Assembly: GCA_004297865.1 (NCBI GenBank)
Contig: SCSO01000052.1
Location: forward strand, 1-5,008
Reading direction: 5' to 3'
DNA length: 5,008 nucleotides
Origin: Legionella sp.
Lineage (GTDB): Bacteria > Pseudomonadota > Gammaproteobacteria > Legionellales > Legionellaceae
The notes beneath the pieces were generated by a model. The model did no database searches. It worked only from the letters and a program-made list of their open reading frames with translations, and was not told the DNA's origin. The position numbers and the translations under genes were made by a program. Positions within the stretch are counted from its first letter, which is position 1, and every line of letters begins with the position of its first letter. Below are positions 1 to 5,008 of the stretch, piece by piece.

Positions 1-167
1 GGTTGGGTCGCGACCCAACATAACCATTTTATCTTCGCGCAAGATTTTTTGTTGGGTCATGACCCAACCTACATACGGGTTTCGTGAACGAGTCCGTGCC
101 CGTGAGCGTGCCCTGTTTTTATATTATGTAATATTCAAAAACGGGCACGGGCACGAAAAAAAGCGTA
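1..167. repeat. Tandem repeat unit 1: REPIN-like element plus GC-rich hairpin
   Basis: First of two adjacent copies of a composite repeat, probably cut at the left by the window edge (the GTA that opens unit 2 is missing here). It begins with an 18-bp perfect palindrome at 2-19 (GTTGGGTCGCGACCCAAC), then an AT-rich spacer of about 31 bp, then a second perfect palindrome at 51-68 (GTTGGGTCATGACCCAAC). The two palindromes with their flanks (GG.. on the left, ..CCTAC on the right) mirror each other, as in REPINs. The rest is a hairpin: left arm 95-113 (CGTGCCCGTGAGCGTGCCC), right arm 142-155 (CGGGCACGGGCACG), with a small palindrome ATATTATGTAATAT at 121-134 in the loop. No open frame here looks like a protein. 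The repeat structure is seen directly; the REPIN label is by resemblance. Confidence 0.85.
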
Positions 168-240
168 GGTTGGGTCGCGACCCAACATAACCATTTTATC
201 TTCGCTCAAGATTTTTTTGTTGGGTCATGACCCAACCTAC
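165..240. repeat. Complete REPIN-like inverted pair
   Basis: The intact copy of the mirrored palindrome pair. Left arm 165-187 and right arm 218-240 are inverted repeats of each other, and each arm is itself nearly a full palindrome, so the DNA could form either two small hairpins or one long one. The core GGTTGGGT..ACCCAAC resembles the widespread REP family with GTAGGTTGGGT ends that is mobilised by REP-associated tyrosine transposases; that link is from family knowledge. No transposase gene is in the window. Confidence 0.7.
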
Positions 241-310
241 ATACGGGTTTTCGTGAGCGTGCCCGGATTTATATTATGCAATATTCAAAGACGGGCACGA
301 AAAAGTCGTA
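168..310. repeat. Tandem repeat unit 2: REPIN-like element plus GC-rich hairpin
   Basis: Second copy of the same composite repeat, starting 167 bp after the first. Its palindromes lie at 169-186 and 219-236; with their flanks they form 23-nt inverted arms at 165-187 and 218-240 that differ only in the two central bases (GC against AT). The downstream hairpin is shorter than in unit 1: left arm 258-265 (CGTGCCCG), right arm 292-299 (CGGGCACG), loop containing ATATTATGCAATAT. The unit is 24 bp shorter than unit 1, mainly because 18 bp are missing from the left hairpin arm and 6 bp (GGGCAC) from the right. It ends 8 bp short of the stop codon of the 481-residue gene and is the first structure met by transcripts leaving it. 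No T-run follows the hairpin on that strand, so a classical terminator is not supported. Confidence 0.85.
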
Positions 311-318
311 ATAATGGA

Positions 319-1764
319 TTAGGAAGGTTTAAAACCAGGAGCATCATCAGGATCGACATCTGGTTTATCTTTGGCAGTAGTACGAATTTTTTGTACTTCG
401 TCTCGTACCTTCTGAATATCATCGCGAGAAGCAACAGATGTTTCTATATGTTTCTGAACAGCTTCCTTCTCCGCTGCAATGGTTTTTTGAACTTGCTTTT
501 CTTCTTGCTTTAACGTTTGATAAAGACTCTGATGGTTTTTAAATAACTCAGTCGATATATTATTGGTCTCTATACCTTGTTCATTTTTAACTTTAGCACC
601 ATACTCTTTGTTATTTACCATAATGGTAATTTTGTCTGCTGGGAAACCCGCTTTAATACAGGCCTCATAAGCTTGGAGTGCGCGTTTCTCTGCGAGCTCC
701 TTATCTGAAAAATTTACTTCCATGGTAATGGTTTTATGGTTTCCTTTTCTGAGAGCCGTAGCTAATAGAATCATATCGGCGGTAGCATTACTGCGCGTAC
801 TCAAGTCGCCATAATAAAGCGGACTGGTGATATGTCTGGAGAAGTTAATAGTGTAACTGCCATCAGCATTACTAACGAGTGTTTGGCCAGTAGCTGTATT
901 AATGTTCCCCAGTGCAGCCAAAGAAATACCACGGAGATTGAAGTCCCCATTGGCTTTTGTGGAAATAGTCGTTTTACCTTTATTGTCTGAAAAGTCCTCT
1001 TTATTTTTTATTGCTAATTCTTCGATTTTCTTGCGAGTCGCATTAGAGGAGCTTAACTTTTTAGCTAAATGGGCAACAAGAGCAAACTCATCTGCCTTTG
1101 CTTGTGCTGCTTTCTGCAAAATCTTAATGGATTTGCTGGTTTCTTCATTAAAAAAATCCAGCTGTTTTTGGTGCCCATTATCCAGGTCCGCTAAAATGGC
1201 TTCTTGGGCAGCTTTAACTTTGTCTTTGCCAACAGTTGCTTCTAAGGCTTTAACGACCTCTGATGATCCCAGGGCATTCTGTAAGAACGTTTTTTCTGCT
1301 GCTTGTTGGTCTTTGATAGCAGTTATGGCGTCATTTTTGTAGCTACTCATCGTACCGATTAAAACGGTACTAGAATATTTTGCTGATGATTGTTGTAAAA
1401 GTTTTTTAAAGGCAGTGATGGATTCAGCATAGTCTTGCTGAGCCTTTTTAAAAGGAGTCAAGGCCGTAGTGGCATCTTCATCCGATAAAGGAGCATGTGT
1501 TGGGGTCAGAGCTACCTGGATGGCATCCCTTACTATTTTAGCTTCAGAAGAATCAGCACCTAATTTTGCCTTCAACTCACTTTGCGCTGGGGTAAGGTCT
1601 TTAGAAGTAAAAAAACCGCTAAAAGAGGTTATACGATTTTTTACCATGTTATCAAAAGCATCAGTGTGAAAAGTACTTACTTCTCCTATGCCAAGTTGTT
1701 CTTTTTTCTCATTAAATGCAGCGGCTAACGCTTCCGGAGTTGTATCTAAAATATGATCAGGCAT
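319..1764 (-). CDS. Hypothetical coiled-coil protein, candidate Dot/Icm (type IVB) effector
   Basis: A complete gene for 481 residues that I do not recognise. The ATG at 1764 has a good ribosome site (GGGGA, a few bases upstream). There is no signal peptide and no membrane segment. Residues 1-250 are mostly helical, rich in Ala, Lys, Glu and Gln. Residues about 262-390 look like a compact mixed alpha/beta domain (GDFNLRGISLAALGNI, then TADMILLATALRKG and KTITMEVNFSDKELAEKRA), faintly like the polyvalent LPD domains of mobile-element proteins; this is a weak impression. Residues about 405-465 have heptad-like Glu/Lys/Gln spacing typical of a coiled coil. The tail is acidic (DVDPDD) and ends GFKPS, with a hydrophobic residue fourth from the end, compatible with a C-terminal Dot/Icm secretion signal. 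It lies 69 bp after metQ, behind a PmrA-box-like sequence. The effector role is inferred from cytoplasmic composition, C-terminus and promoter; a cytoplasmic structural protein is the main alternative. Confidence 0.9.
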   Translation of the reverse strand: MPDHILDTTPEALAAAFNEKKEQLGIGEVSTFHTDAFDNMVKNRITSFSGFFTSKDLTPAQSELKAKLGADSSEAKIVRDAIQVALTPTHAPLSDEDATTALTPFKKAQQDYAESITAFKKLLQQSSAKYSSTVLIGTMSSYKNDAITAIKDQQAAEKTFLQNALGSSEVVKALEATVGKDKVKAAQEAILADLDNGHQKQLDFFNEETSKSIKILQKAAQAKADEFALVAHLAKKLSSSNATRKKIEELAIKNKEDFSDNKGKTTISTKANGDFNLRGISLAALGNINTATGQTLVSNADGSYTINFSRHITSPLYYGDLSTRSNATADMILLATALRKGNHKTITMEVNFSDKELAEKRALQAYEACIKAGFPADKITIMVNNKEYGAKVKNEQGIETNNISTELFKNHQSLYQTLKQEEKQVQKTIAAEKEAVQKHIETSVASRDDIQKVRDEVQKIRTTAKDKPDVDPDDAPGFKPS

Positions 1765-1790
1765 TTCTTCCCCATATATAACAAGCTTTT

Positions 1791-1807
1791 AATGCTAGTA
1801 TAGCATT
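1791..1807. repeat. Perfect palindrome AATGCTA-GTA-TAGCATT
   Basis: Seven-base arms with a three-base centre, overlapping the putative -10 hexamer of the promoter for the 481-residue gene. On the transcribed strand it reads AATGCTATACTAGCATT and is followed by AAAAGC rather than a T-run, so a terminator for metQ is unlikely. It may be an operator or a hairpin at the very 5' end of the transcript. Confidence 0.6.
1797..1802 (-). promoter_or_regulatory. Candidate -10 element for the 481-residue gene
   Basis: TATACT on the minus strand, five of six bases matching TATAAT, 7 bp downstream of the PmrA-box-like sequence. At 17-bp spacing the -35 position would read ATTTTC, a poor match, as expected for a promoter that needs an activator. 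The predicted start, near 1790, gives a leader of about 25 nt. The choice of this hexamer is inference. Confidence 0.45.
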
Positions 1808-1809
1808 CA

Positions 1810-1829
1810 AATGTTAAGCGAAAATTAAG
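1810..1829 (-). promoter_or_regulatory. PmrA-box-like direct repeat
   Basis: On the minus strand this reads CTTAATTTT-CG-CTTAACATT: two nine-base half-sites in direct orientation with an 11-bp period. The Legionella/Coxiella PmrA consensus, as I recall it, is cTTAATatT-N2-cTTAATatT, so each half matches at eight of nine positions and the spacing is exact. PmrA is the response regulator that activates many Dot/Icm effector genes and some icm/dot genes. The box starts 4 bp beyond the metQ stop codon and precedes the 481-residue gene. Its centre is rather close to the chosen -10, so either the -10 assignment or the activation geometry is uncertain. Confidence 0.6.
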
Positions 1830-1833
1830 CTTT

Positions 1834-2610
1834 TTACCAAGCTGGAATGGCTGTATCGCCAAAGAGTTCCTGGGCTTTTTGCTTCACTTCCTCGGAGTTT
1901 AATGCTTTTACAAATTGCTGCAACTGGGGTTTCTTCTGGCTATCCTTACGAATGACAATAATATTAGCATAGGGCGAGTCTTTACCCTCACTATACAAAG
2001 CGTTTTTGGTAGCGCTTAAACCTGCTGGTAAAGCAAAAGTCGTATTAATAACAGCAGCATCGACATCGGGCAATACTCGAGGCAATTGGGCAGCATCCAT
2101 CTCTTTAAATTGCAGCTCTTTAGGATTTTTAGCAACGTCCTGTAAAACCCCTAAATTGGACTTAGTTAAAGTAATCAAGCCGGCTTTTTGTAGTAAAAGT
2201 AGGGCGCGGGTTTCATTACTGGGATCATTGGGGATGGCAATAATTGCTTTACGGGGTATTTGACTTAATTTAGTGAATTTCTTGGAATAAATCCCCATAG
2301 GGTAAACAAAAGTCCGTCCTATAGCCTGTAGATTGTAGCCATGAGCTCGCATAGAGGCCTTTAAATAAGGGAGATGTTGATAGACATTAGCGTCTAAACT
2401 GCCATCTTTTAAAGCCTCATTAGGTAAATTGTAATCATTGAATTCAACGATTTTGATGGTCAAACCATATTTATCTTCAGCCACTTGTTTAGCCGTTTCA
2501 ATCAATTCGGTTTCCGGACCAGCAATAGTTCCTATAACTAGAGTATTGGGGGAGGGTTTATTACAAGCGAGTAAACTACAAATCAAAAATAAAACACCTA
2601 AAATACGCAT
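1834..2610 (-). CDS. metQ: MetQ, methionine-binding lipoprotein of the MetNIQ importer
   Basis: A complete 258-residue protein of the NlpA/MetQ family, close to the usual length of about 270. It captures D/L-methionine in the periplasm and delivers it to MetI. Residues 1-15 are a lipoprotein signal peptide with lipobox LLAC; Cys16 is the predicted lipidated residue, followed by Asn17. Family blocks are plain: FNDYNLPNEAL (57-67), DANVYQHLPYL (73-83), TFVYP (100-104), IPNDPSNETRALLLLQKAGL (126-145), QLPR (175-178), VINTTFA (187-193) and KDSPYANI near the C-terminus. The ATG at 2610 is preceded by AGGGGA seven bases upstream. It is the third gene of the operon, 65 bp after metI; no strong internal promoter or terminator is evident in that gap. 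Asn rather than Asp after the Cys means the standard Lol inner-membrane retention signal is absent, as in some other MetQ proteins. Confidence 0.96.
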   Translation of the reverse strand: MRILGVLFLICSLLACNKPSPNTLVIGTIAGPETELIETAKQVAEDKYGLTIKIVEFNDYNLPNEALKDGSLDANVYQHLPYLKASMRAHGYNLQAIGRTFVYPMGIYSKKFTKLSQIPRKAIIAIPNDPSNETRALLLLQKAGLITLTKSNLGVLQDVAKNPKELQFKEMDAAQLPRVLPDVDAAVINTTFALPAGLSATKNALYSEGKDSPYANIIVIRKDSQKKPQLQQFVKALNSEEVKQKAQELFGDTAIPAW

Positions 2611-2675
2611 TAAAAAATCCCCTATACTAATTAATTGTTGACCTGCAAATTGTTAAAAAATTATGGCAATTACTC

Positions 2676-3323
2676 TTAGTGATGTAAATAGCGTGTAGCT
2701 AGGTAATCACCTACCATTTGGATTAACTGCACCATAATAATGAGTATTACTACCGTTGCTAGCATCACGCCGGCATCGAAGCGTTGATAACCGTAATTAA
2801 TGGCTAAAGTACCTAAGCCTCCAGCACCAACAGTGCCTGCCATGGCCGAATAATTGACTAAGGTAATGGCTGTCAAAGTAATCGCATGAATTAAGGCTGG
2901 CCTAGCTTCAGGTAACAGGATATGTAAAATAATCTGCCGTGTGCTAGCCCCCATAGAATATCCTGTTTCAACTAACCCTGGAGCTAAACTACGGTATACA
3001 CCATCCATTAAGCGTGCAAAAAAAGGAATTGCACCCACTGTTAAGGGAACAATAGCTGCATTCATCCCAATGGAGGTGCCTACAATTAAGCGCGTAAAAG
3101 GAATAATTGCTACCAGTAAAATGATAAAGGGGATGGACCGAGCCATATTGATTAATGCGGACAGGGCTTTATGTAAACGCGGAGCAGGTTTAATTTTATA
3201 GGAAGAATATAAAAGTGTACCTAAAGGCAGACCAAATAAGACTGCAAAAAAAGTACTCGCAAATACCATGTATAAGGTCTGCAAGGTGGCTATTAGTAAA
3301 TCATAAACCATCGGGTTGGACAT
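2676..3323 (-). CDS. metI: MetI, methionine ABC transporter permease
   Basis: A complete 215-residue inner-membrane permease; E. coli MetI has 217. Two copies form the channel that carries methionine from MetQ into the cytoplasm. About five hydrophobic spans are visible, roughly residues 9-39, 56-81, 88-105, 143-165 and 185-206. Hallmarks are RSIPFIILLVAIIPFTR (62-78), VGTSIGMNAAIVPLTVGAIPF (81-101), the EAA coupling loop ETGYSMGASTRQIILHILLPEARP (119-142, motif split by helices), which docks on MetN, and NYSAMAGTVGAGGLG after it. The start at 3323 lies within the end of metN, overlapping by 23 bp, and has a strong GGAGGT ribosome site 8 bp upstream, so translation is probably coupled to metN. 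An in-frame ATG at 3311 is a less likely start, since the family usually begins with the MSxPM-type N-terminus seen here. Confidence 0.96.
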   Translation of the reverse strand: MSNPMVYDLLIATLQTLYMVFASTFFAVLFGLPLGTLLYSSYKIKPAPRLHKALSALINMARSIPFIILLVAIIPFTRLIVGTSIGMNAAIVPLTVGAIPFFARLMDGVYRSLAPGLVETGYSMGASTRQIILHILLPEARPALIHAITLTAITLVNYSAMAGTVGAGGLGTLAINYGYQRFDAGVMLATVVILIIMVQLIQMVGDYLATRYLHH

Positions 3324-4326
3324 AGCCTAATACCTCCACAGTAAGCGCAGCTTCATTGCAGCGTTGTAAAAATGCTTCCAATAATTCAGGTCCAGCATTG
3401 AGTTCCACTACTAAAACGCCGCAAGTTAGGGTGTCAAAACGATCAATATTTGCTAATAGAATATTAATATCCAAGTGGAGTTCACGACTAGTTTGACTAA
3501 TAAAAGGTACGGTGGCTTCCTCACCTTCGAAAAAGAGTTTAAGTAAAGGTTTATTAGTAGGGGTAGAGGAAAGTTGACTTTTCAGGCAGTTAGGCAATTT
3601 GGGACTTAGTTGCGCGAATAATAAATTACGTGCCAAACTCTCTGGATTGGCAAATACGTTGGCTAATGAAGTCGTTTCTATCATAGAACCATCTTCCATC
3701 ACTGCAAGCCGGCCACAGATGCGTTTGACTACATCCATTTCGTGGGTGATTAGCACGATAGTAATACCATAGAGTGTATTAATTTTTTTAAGAAGATTTA
3801 AAATGGCTTCAGTCGTTTCGGGATCCAATGCCGAAGTGGCTTCATCGCATAATAGAATTTTGGGTGAACAACTTAAGGCGCGAGCAATAGCTACACGTTG
3901 TTTTTGCCCACCGCTTAATTGATCGGGGTAAGCAAAACGTTTGTCTGTCAGTTCAACTACCGGAAGCAATTCGTCAATTTTACTTTGAATCTCTTTTTCA
4001 CTCATGCCTTGTATGCGCATGGGCAGGGCGATATTGTCGTAGACGGTTTTAGAGTTTAAAAGGTTAAAATGTTGAAAAATCATGGCCATTTTATGACGAG
4101 CTAAGGCTAATTCCCGACCGGATAATCGAGTGAGGTATTGGCCGTCAATGATGACATCCCCATTATCAGGGCGCTCGAGCAGATTGATACTGCGTAAAAG
4201 GGTGGATTTTCCCGCACCACTTTTGCCAATAATTCCAAATATTTCACCTTCCTGGATGAATAAATTAATATTCTTCAAGGCCAGCTTTCCAGCAAAGGAT
4301 TTAGTTAATCCATGTAATTCAATCAT
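3301..4326 (-). CDS. metN: MetN, methionine importer ATP-binding protein
   Basis: A complete 341-residue ATPase (E. coli MetN 343) that powers methionine import with MetI and MetQ. In order: Walker A GKSGAGKST (34-42), Q-loop MIFQHFNLL (82-90), signature LSGGQKQR (137-144), Walker B ILLCDEATSALDP (157-169), H-loop His195 in LITHEMDVVKRIC, then the C-terminal NIL (ACT-like) domain from about residue 260, ending VEVLGYVQPDGL. In the family, methionine binding to NIL shuts the transporter down. The frame stays open upstream to an ATG at 4479, but the family N-terminus MIELHGLTKSF begins at 4326 and the extra 51 residues would span the promoter -10, so 4326 is the start. The ribosome site is weak (AGG, six bases upstream). 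It is the first gene of metNIQ. Confidence 0.96.
   Translation of the reverse strand: MIELHGLTKSFAGKLALKNINLFIQEGEIFGIIGKSGAGKSTLLRSINLLERPDNGDVIIDGQYLTRLSGRELALARHKMAMIFQHFNLLNSKTVYDNIALPMRIQGMSEKEIQSKIDELLPVVELTDKRFAYPDQLSGGQKQRVAIARALSCSPKILLCDEATSALDPETTEAILNLLKKINTLYGITIVLITHEMDVVKRICGRLAVMEDGSMIETTSLANVFANPESLARNLLFAQLSPKLPNCLKSQLSSTPTNKPLLKLFFEGEEATVPFISQTSRELHLDINILLANIDRFDTLTCGVLVVELNAGPELLEAFLQRCNEAALTVEVLGYVQPDGL
3332..3337 (-). promoter_or_regulatory. Strong ribosome binding site for metI inside metN
   Basis: GGAGGT on the minus strand, 8 bp before the metI ATG and within the last codons of metN. It fixes the metI start at 3323 and supports translational coupling of the two overlapping genes. 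Confidence 0.8.
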
Positions 4327-4462
4327 TTTTAGCCTAAACGTTAAGGCTTGCGAAAACGGGAGTTTGAACGGCAGGAAGAAGATGCTACTGACCGCTTTAG
4401 CCGTATTTACAAAAGAATAAGTCTCTTGAGCGTCCGCAAGCTGAATATTCAAATCGACGCGT
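4327..4462 (-). promoter_or_regulatory. Long metN leader with two alternative foldings
   Basis: About 135 nt separate the predicted transcription start from the metN ATG. GCTTGCG (4441-4435) can pair with CGCAAGC (4352-4346) to close a domain of about 95 nt. Downstream, GCCTTAACGTTTAGGC (4347-4332) can form an imperfect hairpin that hides the weak AGG ribosome site at 4335-4333. The two foldings share bases 4347-4346 and so compete in part. I recognise no known riboswitch class and no T-box. The pairings are seen in the sequence; any regulatory function is inference. Confidence 0.35.
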
Positions 4463-4465
4463 CGA
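4454..4465. promoter_or_regulatory. 12-bp perfect palindrome at the metN transcription start (possible operator)
   Basis: TCGACGCGTCGA, starting four bases after the -10 hexamer and covering the predicted start site, a classic repressor position. A second small palindrome, GAATATTC, lies at 4443-4450. Neither matches the MetJ box AGACGTCT. The protein that might bind is unknown. Confidence 0.4.
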
Positions 4466-4468
4466 GAA

Positions 4469-4496
4469 ATTATACACAATCTGGTAGAGTAAACAA
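4469..4496 (-). promoter_or_regulatory. Sigma-70-like promoter for metNIQ
   Basis: A perfect TATAAT -10 at 4474-4469 with a TTGTTT -35 at 4496-4491 and a 16-bp spacer, on the minus strand. The start would be near 4462. It explains expression of the operon from the correct metN start and argues against translation from 4479. The -35 matches only three of six bases. Confidence 0.6.
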
Positions 4497-4517
4497 AGTG
4501 TTTATTTTAGGAATACT

Positions 4518-4602
4518 TGTCATTCCCGCGCAGGCGGGAATCTATCTCTAATTTAGTACAATGCTAATGCAGAAATGGATTCCCGCCTGCGCGGGAATGA
4601 CA
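4518..4602. repeat. 85-bp element with 25-bp perfect inverted ends (dRS3/NEMIS-like)
   Basis: Positions 4518-4542 and 4578-4602 are perfect inverted repeats of 25 bp. Each end contains the 20-bp core ATTCCCGCGCAGGCGGGAAT, or its complement, which is itself a palindrome with 8-bp arms and a 4-base loop. The 35 bp between them are AT-rich and non-coding. The core fits the ATTCCC-N8-GGGAAT pattern of neisserial dRS3 repeats and similar intergenic repeats in many proteobacteria. Lying between the acetoacetyl-CoA synthetase stop and the metN promoter, it could fold into a strong stem in the 3' end of the upstream message, though no T-run follows. It may be a small non-autonomous mobile element. 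Confidence 0.8.
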
Positions 4603-4607
4603 GCCTG

Positions 4608-5008
4608 TTAATCCTTTAACTCCACTCGATTTTTAAAATGCTCTAAAGCCTGAGGATTCGCCAAGGACTGTAAATTCGTGACCTCTTTTCCTTCCACCAC
4701 TTGCCGTACAGCAATTTCCACAATCTTCCCACTCATTGTTCTGGGAATATCCGCAACTGCTACTATTTTTGCAGGAACATGTCTTGGCGATGCATTTTGT
4801 TTTATGGTTTGGCGAATCAATTGACATAGGGCTTCATCAAGCACTTTTCCTTCGCGTAATTTCACAAAGAGTACTATCCTTACATCATCCTGCCAATCTT
4901 GACCAATAACTATGCTGTCGACTACCGCATCAATTTTTTCTACTTGCCGATAAATTTCTGCGGTGCCAATGCGTACGCCACCGGGATTTAAAACCGCATC
5001 CGAACGTC
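4608..5008 (-). CDS. Acetoacetyl-CoA synthetase, C-terminal part (cut by window edge)
   Basis: The last 132 residues of an acyl-adenylating enzyme whose family is usually about 650 residues. It joins acetoacetate to CoA using ATP, giving acetoacetyl-CoA, AMP and pyrophosphate, in the cytoplasm. The frame is open through 5008, beginning RSDAVLNPGGVRIGTAEIYR, which is the hinge motif joining the large and small domains. Then come QDWQDDVRIVLFVKLREG, SPRHVPAKIVAVADIPRT and SGKIVEIAVRQVV; the Lys of SGK (fragment residue 94) is the conserved adenylation lysine. PRHVPAKI and the GKIVE form are typical of acetoacetate ligases rather than acetyl-CoA synthetase. A GTG at 4865 could be read as a start of an 85-residue protein, but the homologous sequence continues upstream of it, so it is internal. 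The enzyme links ketone bodies or polyhydroxybutyrate breakdown to acetyl-CoA. Confidence 0.9.
   Translation of the reverse strand, partial: RSDAVLNPGGVRIGTAEIYRQVEKIDAVVDSIVIGQDWQDDVRIVLFVKLREGKVLDEALCQLIRQTIKQNASPRHVPAKIVAVADIPRTMSGKIVEIAVRQVVEGKEVTNLQSLANPQALEHFKNRVELKD

Noticed and set aside
1..310. CRISPR array
   Set aside because: The repeats are 143-167 bp units that are nearly identical throughout; there are no short repeats with unique spacers.
217..513. A 98-residue plus-strand open frame
   Set aside because: It begins in the repeat region and runs antisense through the 3' part of the 481-residue gene; its composition is unlike a protein and there is no ribosome site.
902..1342. 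A 146-residue plus-strand open frame
   Set aside because: Antisense shadow of the 481-residue gene, with a Ser/Leu/Phe-rich translation typical of the complement of Ala/Lys-rich coding DNA.
1776..1781. TTATAT as the -10 of the 481-residue gene
   Set aside because: It lies within a few bases of the ribosome site, so the transcript would start at or inside it; TATACT at 1802-1797 fits better.
2611..2675. Internal promoter or terminator between metI and metQ
   Set aside because: There are loose matches such as TTAACA and TAGTAT, but they are expected in AT-rich DNA; no convincing hairpin with a T-run was seen.
4327..4462. MetJ operator or known SAM riboswitch
   Set aside because: No tandem AGACGTCT-like boxes and none of the conserved cores of SAM riboswitches could be found by eye.
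4327..4479. A 51-residue N-terminal extension of MetN from an ATG at 4479
   Set aside because: The family N-terminus is MIELHGLTKSF at 4326, giving the usual length of about 341. The extension resembles no MetN sequence and its first codons overlap the TATAAT promoter element.
4608..4865. A separate 85-residue protein starting at GTG 4865
   Set aside because: The same frame stays open to the window edge and encodes the conserved acetoacetyl-CoA synthetase hinge region, so this is the end of a larger gene.

Overview
The window reads as chromosomal DNA from a moderately AT-rich gammaproteobacterium. The best guess is the order Legionellales (Legionella, Coxiella and relatives). The reasons are the overall protein similarity to gammaproteobacterial MetNIQ, a sequence matching the Legionella/Coxiella PmrA box, and a long helical, coiled-coil protein with no signal peptide that looks like a Dot/Icm type IV effector. 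The order-level assignment is inference; no rRNA or species marker is present.

All real genes lie on the minus strand, so the functional order runs from high to low coordinates. (1) 5008-4608: the last 132 codons of an acetoacetyl-CoA synthetase, cut by the window edge. (2) 4607-4327: an intergenic region with an 85-bp element bounded by 25-bp inverted repeats of the ATTCCCGC..GCGGGAAT type, then a sigma-70-like promoter and a leader of about 135 nt. (3) 4326-1834: metN, metI and metQ, a complete D/L-methionine ABC importer (ATPase with NIL domain, permease, substrate-binding lipoprotein). metN and metI overlap; metI and metQ are 65 bp apart. (4) 1833-1765: a short gap with a PmrA-box-like direct repeat, a -10 candidate and a small perfect palindrome. 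(5) 1764-319: an unidentified 481-residue protein, the most interesting gene here. (6) 318-1: no gene; two tandem units (167 and 143 bp) of a REPIN-like repeat, each with two 18-bp palindromes in mirrored arrangement followed by a GTGCCC-rich hairpin.

MetN, MetI and MetQ together import methionine, which fits an amino-acid-dependent intracellular or amoeba-associated lifestyle. The 481-residue protein follows metQ on the same strand with no visible terminator, but it appears to have its own PmrA-type promoter, so it is probably a separately controlled cargo gene rather than a transporter component. The acetoacetyl-CoA synthetase would feed acetoacetate into acetyl-CoA or polyhydroxybutyrate metabolism.
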